A program made the position numbers and the translations under genes. From Burkholderiales bacterium C2 (GTDB lineage: Bacteria > Pseudomonadota > Gammaproteobacteria > Burkholderiales > Burkholderiaceae_C): a stretch of DNA of 64,000 nucleotides. Numbering within the stretch: position 1 is the stretch's first letter; the number at the start of each line of letters is the position of its first letter. Where the stretch lies: positions 1 through 64,000 of the forward strand of contig SCOI01000014.1 of assembly GCA_005503085.1 (NCBI GenBank). The letters run 5' to 3'. The notes under the pieces are model-generated. The model was given only the letters and a program-made list of their open reading frames with translations. It made no database searches and was not told where the DNA came from. Shown here one piece after another: positions 54,269 to 62,950 of the stretch.

Positions 54269-55272
54269 CGCCCGCCCCCGCCCGGCGCGCTCAGGGCCAG
54301 CCAGCCCTGGCTACGCACCATCCAGATCAGCAGCGGCGCACCCATGATGGCGATCACCGCGCTGACCGGCGCCTCGAAGGGTTGCACCACCAGACGCGCG
54401 ACGATGTCAGCCGCCACCAGCAGACCCGCGCCCAGCAATATGGCCAGGCGCAGCTGCGCGCCCAGCGCCAGCGCACCGAGCGCGCGCGCCAGATAGGGCG
54501 CGACAAAACCCAGAAACGCGATCGGCCCGACCAGGGCCACCGCGCCGCCGGCCAGCAGCGCGACCACCAGCACCGCGCTCCAGCGCAGCAGGGCCGGCCG
54601 CCCACCGAGGGTGGTGGCCAGCTCGTCGCCCAGGCTGAGCAGGTCCAGCGGCCGCGCCAGCCAGCCGGCCAGGACCAGGCCCGCCAGCAGCGGCACACAG
54701 CCTTGCAACAGCGCTTCGGGCGTGACCCGGGCCAGCGAGCCCAGCACCCAGAAGCGGAACTGGTCCAGCCCCTGCTCGCTGGCCAGCAGCAAGAAGGCCA
54801 TGAAGCCGCGCGCGCTGGCCGCCAGCGCCAGGCCGGCCAGCACCAGGCGCAGCGGCGACACCCGCGCATCGCCGGCCCGAGCCAGCATCAGCACCAGGGC
54901 ACTGCCGGCCAGTGCCCCGCCCAGGGCCCAGACCAGCTGCGCCTGGGCGCCAAGACTGCCCTGCAACACGAAACCCGCCGCGATCGCCAGCGTCGCACCG
55001 GCATTCACGCCCAAGAGCCCCGGTTCGGCCAGCGGATTGCGCGTCACCGCCTGCAGCAGCACGCCGGCTGCCCCCAGCGCCGCGCCAACCAGCAGGGCCG
55101 CGCCCAGGCGCGGCGCGCGCAGCTGGCCCAGCACCATCTGCGCATGTGCGTCGACCGCCGCACCGCCCAGCCAGGCCCAGCTCTGGGCCGGGCCGACACG
55201 CCCAGGCCCCAGCAACAATGCCAGCAGACTCAAGACGAGCAGCGCGCCCATCAGGCCAAGCGCGGTCCTCAC
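54265..55272 (-). CDS. Iron-siderophore ABC transporter permease (FecCD type), second
   Basis: 335 residues from GTG at 55272, which overlaps the stop codon of the binding-protein gene (GTGA). The longer open frame upstream is antisense-like Gly/Arg sequence. The FecCD signatures GLLGVNAGATLAIAAG and GPIAFLGFVAPYLAR are present. It forms the two-permease unit with the gene at 53237. Confidence 0.92.
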   Translation of the reverse strand: MRTALGLMGALLVLSLLALLLGPGRVGPAQSWAWLGGAAVDAHAQMVLGQLRAPRLGAALLVGAALGAAGVLLQAVTRNPLAEPGLLGVNAGATLAIAAGFVLQGSLGAQAQLVWALGGALAGSALVLMLARAGDARVSPLRLVLAGLALAASARGFMAFLLLASEQGLDQFRFWVLGSLARVTPEALLQGCVPLLAGLVLAGWLARPLDLLSLGDELATTLGGRPALLRWSAVLVVALLAGGAVALVGPIAFLGFVAPYLARALGALALGAQLRLAILLGAGLLVAADIVARLVVQPFEAPVSAVIAIMGAPLLIWMVRSQGWLALSAPGGGGR

Positions 55273-56186
55273 CGCCGGCTCAGCAAGGCCTGGGCCGCCT
55301 CGTCCAGCACCGCCAGCGCCGCCAGCGGGCCGCCGGTGACGGTCCACAGCGAGGCATCGACCTCGCGCACCCGACCGGCCTTGGCGGCGCCCAGCTCCTT
55401 GAACTCGGGCTGGCGCAGCAGGGCCGCCAAGGCCTCAGGGTCATGGGCGCGGCCGCTCTTGAACATGCCCATGAAGAGCCAGTCGCCATCGATCTTGCTC
55501 AAGGCCTCGCGCGACAGCGGGCCCGAGTGCCCGGCGCCCGGCTCGCGCTGGGCGGCCGGCCGGCCCAGGCCCAGATCGGCCAGCACCTGGCCGGCAAAGG
55601 CATCGCCCTTCATATAGACCGGGCCCGAGGGCGTCCAGCGCACGATGCTGGCGCTCTTGCCGGCCTCGCCAGCGAGCTGCTTGCGCAGCGCGGCGGCCTT
55701 GGCCTGGTAGCTCTCGACAACAGCTCTGGCCTGGGCCTCGCGGCCCAGCATCGCGGCCACGCGCGCCAGCGTCTGCTGCCAGCTGTCGGTGGTGGTCGAG
55801 GTCGTCAGCGTCGGCGCGATCTTGCCGAGCTGGCTCAGCAGCTGCGCATCGCTGAGGCCGCCGGCCAGGATCAGATCGGGCTGCAGGGCCAGCACCCGAT
55901 CCAGGCTGGGCTGGGCAAAAGCACCGACACCGGCCACGCCTGCGGCGCGCTCCAGCAGATAGGCCGGCAGGCTCAGCTGGCCGCGCCCCAGGGTGCTGCC
56001 CACCGGCTTTACACCCAGGGCAAGCACGATGTCCAGATCGCGCTCCGACAGCACCAGCACCCGCTGCGGCGCCGCTGGCACGCGCAGCGCGCGGCCCTGC
56101 ACGTCCTTGACCTCGCGCGCGTCCTGCGCCCACGCAGGCAGGGCCAGCAAGCCGGCACTCAACAACAGGGATCTTCTCTTCAACAT
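55269..56186 (-). CDS. Periplasmic iron-siderophore binding protein
   Basis: 305 residues with a signal peptide (cleavage near AWAQ, residue 21). Class III binding-protein features: long helix region, RVLVLSERDLDIVLALG near the N-terminus and VGVAGVGAFAQPSLDRVLALQPDLILA. It resembles FepB/FhuD-type receptors for ferric siderophores. It overlaps the permease start by four bases (GTGA). Confidence 0.92.
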   Translation of the reverse strand: MLKRRSLLLSAGLLALPAWAQDAREVKDVQGRALRVPAAPQRVLVLSERDLDIVLALGVKPVGSTLGRGQLSLPAYLLERAAGVAGVGAFAQPSLDRVLALQPDLILAGGLSDAQLLSQLGKIAPTLTTSTTTDSWQQTLARVAAMLGREAQARAVVESYQAKAAALRKQLAGEAGKSASIVRWTPSGPVYMKGDAFAGQVLADLGLGRPAAQREPGAGHSGPLSREALSKIDGDWLFMGMFKSGRAHDPEALAALLRQPEFKELGAAKAGRVREVDASLWTVTGGPLAALAVLDEAAQALLSRR

Positions 56187-56196
56187 GGGCTTCTCC

Positions 56197-56484
56197 TCAA
56201 AGCGCCCGCCACTGCAAGAGCAGCGGTTCGCGGCGTGTCATCAATTGCAGATGCGAGTCCAGCACCCCATGCAGGCGGGCCTGGCTCGCTGCATCGGCGG
56301 CCTGACAGTCGAAACAAAGCGTGGCCGGATCGGGGGCGCTCATCTCGCACAGGCCGAATTCAAAGGCCAGCCGCGCGTGCTGCGGCTGCAACTCGACCGG
56401 GATCTTTTTCGCAAAATGCTTGGCGAGCTTGAACAGGAACTGTTCGGCCTGGGGGGTGGCCACGCTGGCTTGGGACTTGAGCAT
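56197..56484 (-). CDS. DUF2218 protein
   Basis: 95-residue single-domain DUF2218 protein. The sequence has VATPQAEQFLFKLAKHFAKK and a C-terminal HLQLMTRREPLLLQW. DUF2218 genes commonly sit in siderophore uptake operons, where they may interact with the imported compound. Here it lies between the TonB receptor and the binding protein, 10-13 bases from each. Function unknown. Confidence 0.83.
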   Translation of the reverse strand: MLKSQASVATPQAEQFLFKLAKHFAKKIPVELQPQHARLAFEFGLCEMSAPDPATLCFDCQAADAASQARLHGVLDSHLQLMTRREPLLLQWRAL

Positions 56485-56496
56485 GATGGTCAGTCC

Positions 56497-58536
56497 TCAG
56501 AACTTGGCGTTCAGGCCCAGCCAGAGGCGGCGGCCTTCGTCCAGCATCCAGTTGCCGTCCAGGCCCGCGTTGCGGCCGCGCTCGTCCACCGCGACCTGCT
56601 CATCGGCGAGATTGAGCAGGGCCGCGCTGAGGGTCAGCGTGCTGTTCAGGCGCCAGGCGCCGCCCAGGTCCACGGTCGTCAGCCCCTTGCGCTCGCGCAC
56701 ATTGCGCGCGCCGTTGCGAAAGCCCGCCCAGTACTGCTTGCCCTCTGCGCTGAGCCGGGCATAGCCGGACAAGACCTGACCCTGAGCCCAGTCCAGGCGC
56801 AGCGAGGCCTTGTGCTCGGGCGTCTTGTCCAGCGGCCGGCCGTCCAGCGGGGTCCCGTCGAACGAGGGTTCGCCGCCGCCCTCGCGGCGCGAGCGGGTGT
56901 AGGTGTAGTTGCCGGCCAGCGCCCAATCGGCGGCCAGCGGCCAGGCGGCGGCCAGCTCCATGCCGCTGAGCCTGACGCGGGCCACGTTGTCATAGATGTA
57001 GACATCCAGCGCCGGGTTCAGCGGATCGATCTTGCCGGTGCTGTAGCTGACCACCTTGTTGCGGAACTGGTTGTGAAACAGCGCGGCCGAGGCGCTGCGG
57101 CCCTGGTTGCCGTCATAGCGCAGGCCCAGCTCGGCGCTGCTGCTTTGCTCGGGCTTCAGGCCCGGATTGCCGCACAGCGAGCCGCGCCGAGGCGAACTGC
57201 CGCCGGTGCTCATGCAGTAGCCGGGCGTGGTCTGGCGCAAGGTCGGTGATTTGAAGCCCTTGGCGACGCCGCCGCGCAAGGTCCACTGGGCGTCGAGCTG
57301 GTAGACACCGTAGACGCGCGGGCTCCAGTGCGAGCCGTAACGGTCGGCATGGTCCAGGCGCAGGCCGGTGGTCAAAGCCAGGGCCTCGGTCAGCTGCCAT
57401 TCGTCCTCGGCAAACAGCGCGCTGGACTTGTCGCTGACGCTGTCGGGGCTGGCCGGATGGCCGCCCACCGGCGACTCCTTGCCGATGCCGGTCAGGCGGT
57501 TGCGATTGAGCTGGCCGCCCAGATTGAGGCGGTGATGGCCAAAGGACAGGGTCAGCAAGCCATCCAGCACGGTGTTGACGATCTCGGGCCGCACCGCGCT
57601 GAGCAGGCCGGCATCCCAGACCTTCTGCTCGCCGCTCTCCTGGTACAGGGCCAGGCGCGAGCCGCCCCAGTCCCAGGCGCCGCGATGGCTCAGCGCCCAG
57701 TGCGTGCGCGCCTGCTCCATCTCGTAGTGCTTGGCCGTCGGCGCGCTGGTCTTGCCGGCGCTGCTTTCCTGCTTCAGTGCGCCGCTGCCGGCTTCCAGCC
57801 AGAAGGACTGGCCGGCCGCAGGCGTCAGGCTCAGCTTGGCCGTCAGCTGGCGGTTCGATGTGCCATAGGCGCCACTGGTGGCATTGGCCGGGAGGTAGAA
57901 GCGGTCCTCGTCGCGTCGGCTGCTGGTGCCATAGATCTGCAGGCCCAGCAGATCGGTCTTGATCGGGCCGCCCAGCCAGAAGTCGAACTGGCGCGCATCG
58001 CCCTGGATCTTGTCCTCGGCGGCGCTGTGGCTCAGCGAGGCCGAGCCGGTCCATTGCGCCAGGTTCTTGCGGGTGATGATGTTGATCACCCCGCCCATTG
58101 CGTCGGCGCCGTAGAGGGCCGACATCGGGCCGCGCACGACCTCGATGCGCTCGATCGCCTCCAGCGGCGGGGTCTGCCAGGCGGCCACGCCGCTGGTGCC
58201 GCGGTTCATCGTTTCGCGGGTGTTCTGGCGCCGGCCGTCTACCAGGATCAGCGTGTACTCGCCGGGCAGGCCGCGGATCATGATGTCCTTGGCGCTGGGG
58301 CCCGGGCCCACCACGCTGACGCCCTCGATATGGCGCACCGCGTCCTCCAGATTCGCATAGGGCTTGTGGGCCAGTTGCTCGCGAGTGATCACGCTGATGC
58401 TGGCCGGTGCCTCGCGCACGATCTGCTCATGGCCGCTGGCGGTCACGACCACACGTTCGAGGCTGGCGGTCTGGGCCTGGGCACCGGCCGCCAACAGGGC
58501 CAGCACGAGGGGACGGAGTCTTGGGAGGGTCGGCAT
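56497..58536 (-). CDS. TonB-dependent catecholate-type siderophore receptor
   Basis: 679 residues from ATG at 58536 (MPTLPRLRPLVLALL). It has a signal peptide ending in AGAQAQ, a TonB-box-like ERVVVTAS, a plug domain (VSVITREQLAHKPY, DIMIRGLPGEYTLILVDG, RIEVVRGPMSALYGADA) and a barrel ending LNAKF with terminal phenylalanine. It heads a seven-gene operon with FecCD transporter and esterase. The esterase suggests a trilactone catecholate such as enterobactin. Confidence 0.93.
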   Translation of the reverse strand: MPTLPRLRPLVLALLAAGAQAQTASLERVVVTASGHEQIVREAPASISVITREQLAHKPYANLEDAVRHIEGVSVVGPGPSAKDIMIRGLPGEYTLILVDGRRQNTRETMNRGTSGVAAWQTPPLEAIERIEVVRGPMSALYGADAMGGVINIITRKNLAQWTGSASLSHSAAEDKIQGDARQFDFWLGGPIKTDLLGLQIYGTSSRRDEDRFYLPANATSGAYGTSNRQLTAKLSLTPAAGQSFWLEAGSGALKQESSAGKTSAPTAKHYEMEQARTHWALSHRGAWDWGGSRLALYQESGEQKVWDAGLLSAVRPEIVNTVLDGLLTLSFGHHRLNLGGQLNRNRLTGIGKESPVGGHPASPDSVSDKSSALFAEDEWQLTEALALTTGLRLDHADRYGSHWSPRVYGVYQLDAQWTLRGGVAKGFKSPTLRQTTPGYCMSTGGSSPRRGSLCGNPGLKPEQSSSAELGLRYDGNQGRSASAALFHNQFRNKVVSYSTGKIDPLNPALDVYIYDNVARVRLSGMELAAAWPLAADWALAGNYTYTRSRREGGGEPSFDGTPLDGRPLDKTPEHKASLRLDWAQGQVLSGYARLSAEGKQYWAGFRNGARNVRERKGLTTVDLGGAWRLNSTLTLSAALLNLADEQVAVDERGRNAGLDGNWMLDEGRRLWLGLNAKF

Positions 58537-58555
58537 GGGGTTCTTTGCGAAGTGG

Positions 58556-58587
58556 ATTCTACAAATCAAATAAGAATGATTTGCATT
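58556..58587 (-). promoter_or_regulatory. Fur box and promoter of the siderophore operon
   Basis: On the minus strand AATGCAAATCATTCTTATTT (58568-58587) closely matches the Fur-box consensus (repeats of GATAAT), just upstream of a -10-like TAGAAT (58556-58561). A Fur dimer with iron bound would cover the promoter. The receptor gene starts at 58536. Confidence 0.85.
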
Positions 58588-58672
58588 AACATGAGGCCTG
58601 AAAGTATTCCACTGCCTGCGGGCCGGCGCTTTTGCGGCCACCACGCGGACTTCTGCGAGAACCCACCCTGTG

Positions 58673-59488
58673 ATGCGAGAGACTGCGCTTTGTCAAATGA
58701 TCCGACTGCGCCCCGGCCTGGAGCTGCGCTGCAGCGATGTACGCCATGCCCACCGCGGCGATGGCGGCGGCGCGGCCTCGGCCGGGCTTTATCTGGTGAT
58801 GGTGCTGGCCGGTGAGGTCCAGGTGGCATACGGCGGGCGTCGGCTGCGCCTGGCGGCCGAGGGCGGCGCGCTGATAGCGCTGCGCGAGAACGACAGCTTC
58901 GAACGCAGCGACTGCGGCCCGGGCCCGGAGCGCAAGCTCAGCCTGTGGGTCGGCCCGGACTGGCTGGAACAGGCCGGGCTGGCGCCGGCCGCCCAGCATC
59001 TGAGCATGCGCTCATGGCGGGCCAGCCGGCGCCTGCAAGGCCTGGCCGACGCCATCATCGGCACGCCGGCCGCCGACAGCGGCCTGGCGCGCTTGCAGAC
59101 CGAGTGCCGGGTGATCGAGCTGCTGGCCGAGGCCCTGGGCAGCCAGCACACCGATGCCGGACCGACCGCTCGCATGCGGGCCGCGCGCGAGCTGCTGGAC
59201 AGCGGCGCCGCCGATGGCTGGAGCCTGGCCGAGATCGCGCTGGAGCTGGGTCTGCACGAGAACACCTTGCAGCAGCATTTCCGTGCCGCCTATGGCTGCA
59301 CGGTGTTTGAGCATCTGCGGCGCCGGCGCCTGCTGGCCGCGCGCCGCGCGATCGAGCGCGAGGGCCAGAGCGTCACTGAGGCGGCCCTGAGCGCGGGCTA
59401 CAACAGCCCGGGCAATTTCGCCACCGCTTTCAAGCGCGAGTTCGGCTGCTCACCCGGCCGACTCAAAGCCCGGCGGCAAATGGCTTGA
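58673..59488 (+). CDS. AraC-family transcriptional regulator
   Basis: 271 residues from ATG at 58673 (GTG one codon earlier, ATG at 58697 also possible). An N-terminal sensing domain precedes the C-terminal double helix-turn-helix (SLAEIALELGLHENTLQQHFRAAYG... and SAGYNSPGNFATAFKREFG). It is divergent from the siderophore receptor and resembles the PchR type, which activates uptake with the ferric ligand. The 3' end overlaps the convergent pcaC-pcaD fusion by 26 bases. Confidence 0.88.
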   Translation: MRETALCQMIRLRPGLELRCSDVRHAHRGDGGGAASAGLYLVMVLAGEVQVAYGGRRLRLAAEGGALIALRENDSFERSDCGPGPERKLSLWVGPDWLEQAGLAPAAQHLSMRSWRASRRLQGLADAIIGTPAADSGLARLQTECRVIELLAEALGSQHTDAGPTARMRAARELLDSGAADGWSLAEIALELGLHENTLQQHFRAAYGCTVFEHLRRRRLLAARRAIEREGQSVTEAALSAGYNSPGNFATAFKREFGCSPGRLKARRQMA

Positions 59489-60707
59489 GCAGGGCGAGCA
59501 AGGCCTCGGGCTGCTCCAGCGGGCTCAGGTGCGAGGCGCCGGCCAGCACCTCCAGCCGCGCGCCCGGGATGCGCTGCGCAATGGCCTCGGCCATCGCCGG
59601 CGTCGCGCCCTGGTCCAGCGCACCGGCGATCACCAGGGTCGGGCAGCGCACGGCGCTCAAGGCCTCCAGATAGTCGACCCCGCGCACCGCCTGGCAGGCG
59701 GCGATATAAGCAGCCGGGTCCTGGGCCAGCAAGCGGCTGTGCAACAAGGCCGTGGTCTCGGGCTCGGCAGCACGGAAATCGGCATGCAGATAGCGCTCAG
59801 TGACCATGGACGCCACCGCCGCCATGCCGCCGGCCTCGACCGCCGCAATGCGCTGGGCCCAGGCCGCGCGCGCGGCCTCGGGGTACTGTGCCGTCGTGTG
59901 CGCCAGCACCAGGCCACGCAGCAGCTCGGGGTGCTTCAGGGCCAGGCCCTGCCCCACCATGCCGCCCAGCGAGAGGCCGACAAAGCAGACCCGCCCGCGC
60001 CCCCATTCGCGTATCAGCCGCGCGGCATCGTCGACCAGCTCGTCCAGGCTGTAGGGGCCGGTGGGCCGGGCGGACTCGCCATGGCCGCGCTGGTCGTAGC
60101 GCAGGGTCGGGTGTTGCCCGCCGAGCGCGGCGGCCAGACCGTCCCAGAGATGGGCATCGAGGCCCAGCGCGTGGGCGAACACGATGGGCACGCCGCTGCC
60201 CTCGCCCTGCAGCTGCAGATGCAGCTGCGGCTGGCTGAAGGTGTGCTGCGAGCGCGGACGCACGGCGCGGGTCAGCGGCGCCGGCAGCGGTGCCAGGCCT
60301 TCGGCCTTGAGGATCTCGCCGGTGATCTTGAAGGCGGTGTTGGCGGCCGGCACGCCGCAGTAGATCGCACCCTGCAGCAGGGTCTCCTGGATCATCGTCA
60401 AGCTCACACCGCCGCCGTTTTTGCTGGCACGAACCGCCGCGCGGCAGTGCAGCTCGAACTCCTCCCAGCGCGCCAGCCCCATGGTCATACCCAGCACCAG
60501 GAGACGCCGGGTCGGCTTGTCAAGGCCCGGCCGGCCCCAGATCTCGTGCCAGGCATAGCGGGTGATGAAGTCCTGGAACTCGGCGTTGAAGGCGGTGGCG
60601 CCGGCGGTTGAGCGCTGCACCCAGTCCTCGCCCAGCATCGCGCGGCGATTGACGAGGCCGCGGTCGAAATCGTCGTCGCGTTGGTCGGGGTACTCGTTCA
60701 TGGTCAT
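59463..60707 (-). CDS. Bifunctional 4-carboxymuconolactone decarboxylase / 3-oxoadipate enol-lactonase
   Basis: 414 residues from ATG at 60707, which overlaps the pcaB stop (ATGA). The N-terminal half (about 10-135) is a PcaC-type carboxymuconolactone decarboxylase (GRPGLDKPTRRLLVLGMTMG, ELHCRAAVRASK); the C-terminal half (about 160-410) is a PcaD-type alpha/beta hydrolase with nucleophile GLSLGG (244-249, Ser246) and the later Asp and His. Together they perform two successive steps of the protocatechuate branch of the beta-ketoadipate pathway. The order C-then-D is opposite to the actinobacterial PcaL fusion. Confidence 0.92.
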   Translation of the reverse strand: MTMNEYPDQRDDDFDRGLVNRRAMLGEDWVQRSTAGATAFNAEFQDFITRYAWHEIWGRPGLDKPTRRLLVLGMTMGLARWEEFELHCRAAVRASKNGGGVSLTMIQETLLQGAIYCGVPAANTAFKITGEILKAEGLAPLPAPLTRAVRPRSQHTFSQPQLHLQLQGEGSGVPIVFAHALGLDAHLWDGLAAALGGQHPTLRYDQRGHGESARPTGPYSLDELVDDAARLIREWGRGRVCFVGLSLGGMVGQGLALKHPELLRGLVLAHTTAQYPEAARAAWAQRIAAVEAGGMAAVASMVTERYLHADFRAAEPETTALLHSRLLAQDPAAYIAACQAVRGVDYLEALSAVRCPTLVIAGALDQGATPAMAEAIAQRIPGARLEVLAGASHLSPLEQPEALLALLKPFAAGL

Positions 60708-62095
60708 GGCGCCAGCGGTTGGTCCATCAAGGACTGCCATTGTGAGCGTGCTGTCAGCAGCACCTTGTGCACACGGGCATCGGCATGGCGGGCGGCGGCC
60801 TGCACATCGAACACCGCATCGAGCTCGTCCGCGCTGATGCCACGCGAGAACTCGGCATCGCCCTGCCACAGGCCCTGGGCCAGCGACCGCAAAGGCCGAC
60901 CCTGGGCCACGACCTGCTGCGACAGGCCTTCGACCAACTGATGCGCGCGCGCCTTGCCGCAGACCCGCGCCAGTAGCAAGGCCAGGCCCTCGGCGGCGAC
61001 CAGATCGTCAAGACGCTCGATATTGGCCCGCATGCGCTCGGGCTCGATGCGCAGCCCCGCCAACGCGCCGGCCAACGCCTGCAGCGCGCCATGGCTACTC
61101 AGCAGCAAGCCGGTCCACTCGGCCAGCTCGGCCTGCCAGCCGCCCAGGCCGCGCTCATGCTCCTGGCCCATGCAAGCCAGCAGCGCGGCGACTCGCTGCG
61201 GCGCGCGCTGGGCCGCCGCCAGCGCCTGCATGCAGGCAACCGGGTTGCGCTTGTGCGGCATCGCGCTGGACCCGCCCGAGCCGCTGACCGCGCCCTCCAT
61301 CATCTCGCCGACCTCGGCCTGGGCCAGCAGCGACAAGTCGCGCGCCAGCTTGCCGAGCGAGCCGCACATCACGCCCAGCTCGGCGCCGAGCCGCACCCAG
61401 CGGTCGCGCTGGGTGTGCCAGCACTGCTCCGGCAGGCGCAGGCGCAGCTCGGCTGCGACCTGGCTCGCGACCGCGTCGGCCTTGTCGCCCAGCGAGGCCA
61501 GCGTGCCGGCGGCCCCACCCAGCTGCAGCAGCAAGGCCTCGTCGGCCCGGGCGCGCAGCGCCGCAGCGGATCGCAGCAGTGGCATCAGCCAGTTCAAGAG
61601 CTTGCAGCGCAGGCTGCTGACCAGGGCCGGCTGCATCAGCGTGCGGGCCAGCATCGGCGTGGCGTCGGCGGCCTCGGCCTGGTCCAGCAGATGGCCGCAC
61701 AGGCTCAGCAGATCGTCGTCGATCAGGCGCAGCGCACGGCGGGTCTGCAAGACCATCGCGGTGTCGATCACATCCTGGCTGGTGCTGCCCCAGTGCACAT
61801 AGCCGGCGGCGGCCGGGTCGAACAAGGCCACCGTCTCGGTGAGCTTCTTGACCAGCGGTATCGCCAGGCTGCCGGCACGGCCGCTGGCCGCGACCAGGCC
61901 GGCCACATCGTAGAGCTCGGCCCGGCACAGGCTGGCGATCGCCTGGGCGGCCGACTGCGGGATCACGCCGGCCTTGGCCTCGGCGCGCGCCAGCGCCGCC
62001 TCGAAGTCCATCATGGCCTGCACGATGGCGCTCTCGTCGAAGAGCGCCAGCATCTGCGGCGTGGACAAAAAACCCTCGAATACCAGCACTGACAT
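60704..62095 (-). CDS. pcaB: 3-carboxy-cis,cis-muconate cycloisomerase
   Basis: 463 residues from ATG at 62095; a TTG one codon earlier is also open. It is a member of the fumarase/aspartase superfamily with the signature GGSSAMPHKRNPVACMQ. It converts carboxymuconate to the lactone that the downstream fusion protein decarboxylates. The genes are coupled by an ATGA overlap. The ring-cleavage dioxygenase genes (pcaGH) and the later pcaIJF are not in the window. Confidence 0.93.
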   Translation of the reverse strand: MSVLVFEGFLSTPQMLALFDESAIVQAMMDFEAALARAEAKAGVIPQSAAQAIASLCRAELYDVAGLVAASGRAGSLAIPLVKKLTETVALFDPAAAGYVHWGSTSQDVIDTAMVLQTRRALRLIDDDLLSLCGHLLDQAEAADATPMLARTLMQPALVSSLRCKLLNWLMPLLRSAAALRARADEALLLQLGGAAGTLASLGDKADAVASQVAAELRLRLPEQCWHTQRDRWVRLGAELGVMCGSLGKLARDLSLLAQAEVGEMMEGAVSGSGGSSAMPHKRNPVACMQALAAAQRAPQRVAALLACMGQEHERGLGGWQAELAEWTGLLLSSHGALQALAGALAGLRIEPERMRANIERLDDLVAAEGLALLLARVCGKARAHQLVEGLSQQVVAQGRPLRSLAQGLWQGDAEFSRGISADELDAVFDVQAAARHADARVHKVLLTARSQWQSLMDQPLAP

Positions 62096-62197
62096 CAACC
62101 CATCCTGAGGATCTTTGCAGCGATGCTAACGAGGGCTGGCGGGGCTGCGAGCCCGGGGCTTACCCGCAGCGGGTTTGCCCCGGCGTCGTCTGCGGAC

Positions 62198-62950
62198 TCA
62201 GGCAGCGGCGCTGTGCGCCTGAGCCAGACGGCTCATATTGCCCATCGAGACACGGTGCATCTCGATCAGACCCAGCAGGCCGCTGCGGTGCAGCTGCAAC
62301 ACCTTCTCGTCTTCCAGCTGCGCGAGCTTGTCTTCGTTGATGGCCAGGAAGCCGTCGACATCGATCTTCTCGCCATTGGGCAGCGTGGCCTCGAAGCGCA
62401 TGTCCTGCAGCAGGTCGAACTCCTGCAGCTGGGCGCAGACCATGCGCGTGCGCTCGGCCTCGCGCTCGAAGCTCTCGAGGAAGTTCTTCGCGTTGACGGT
62501 GAACTCGGTGGGCTGGCCGTCGGCGGCGAACAGCAGCTGACCCTCGGTCTGCGAGAAGCCCTTCCACTGCTCGTCAAAGCAGACGGCGATGTCGTCGCTG
62601 TTGTTGATGCGGGCCATCGCGAAGGGGTAGCGACGCAGGTAGGCGGGCAGGTAGTTGCCGGTCCACTGGCCGTCCTTCAGGAACAGATTGCTGCCCGGCT
62701 TCAGGCCGAACACGGCCAGCGGGGCCACGGCCGGCTTGGCGCCTTCAGCAGGTTGCTGCGCGCTGTCGCCGACGCGCACGAACACGATAGGGAATTCCTT
62801 GCAGGCATCGGCAAACTCGACCGCCGTCAGGAACAGCGAGTTCAGGCCGGCGACGCGCTCCAAGGTCGGCAGCTCGGCCTGCAGGCGCAGGTTCTTGTGC
62901 TGTTCACGGTCCAGCGGCACCAGCGAGCCGTACAGAGGGGGGTTGCTCAT
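62198..62950 (-). CDS. SapC-family protein
   Basis: 250 residues, soluble, with the SapC-like core: YGSLVPLDREQHKNLRL near the N-terminus and the EFPIVFVRVGD stretch, followed by LPAYLRRYPFAM. SapC was named from a Campylobacter surface-layer locus, but homologues are widespread in proteobacteria and their function is not established. The start overlaps the CorC-like stop (ATGA). No signal peptide is seen. Confidence 0.85.
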   Translation of the reverse strand: MSNPPLYGSLVPLDREQHKNLRLQAELPTLERVAGLNSLFLTAVEFADACKEFPIVFVRVGDSAQQPAEGAKPAVAPLAVFGLKPGSNLFLKDGQWTGNYLPAYLRRYPFAMARINNSDDIAVCFDEQWKGFSQTEGQLLFAADGQPTEFTVNAKNFLESFEREAERTRMVCAQLQEFDLLQDMRFEATLPNGEKIDVDGFLAINEDKLAQLEDEKVLQLHRSGLLGLIEMHRVSMGNMSRLAQAHSAAA

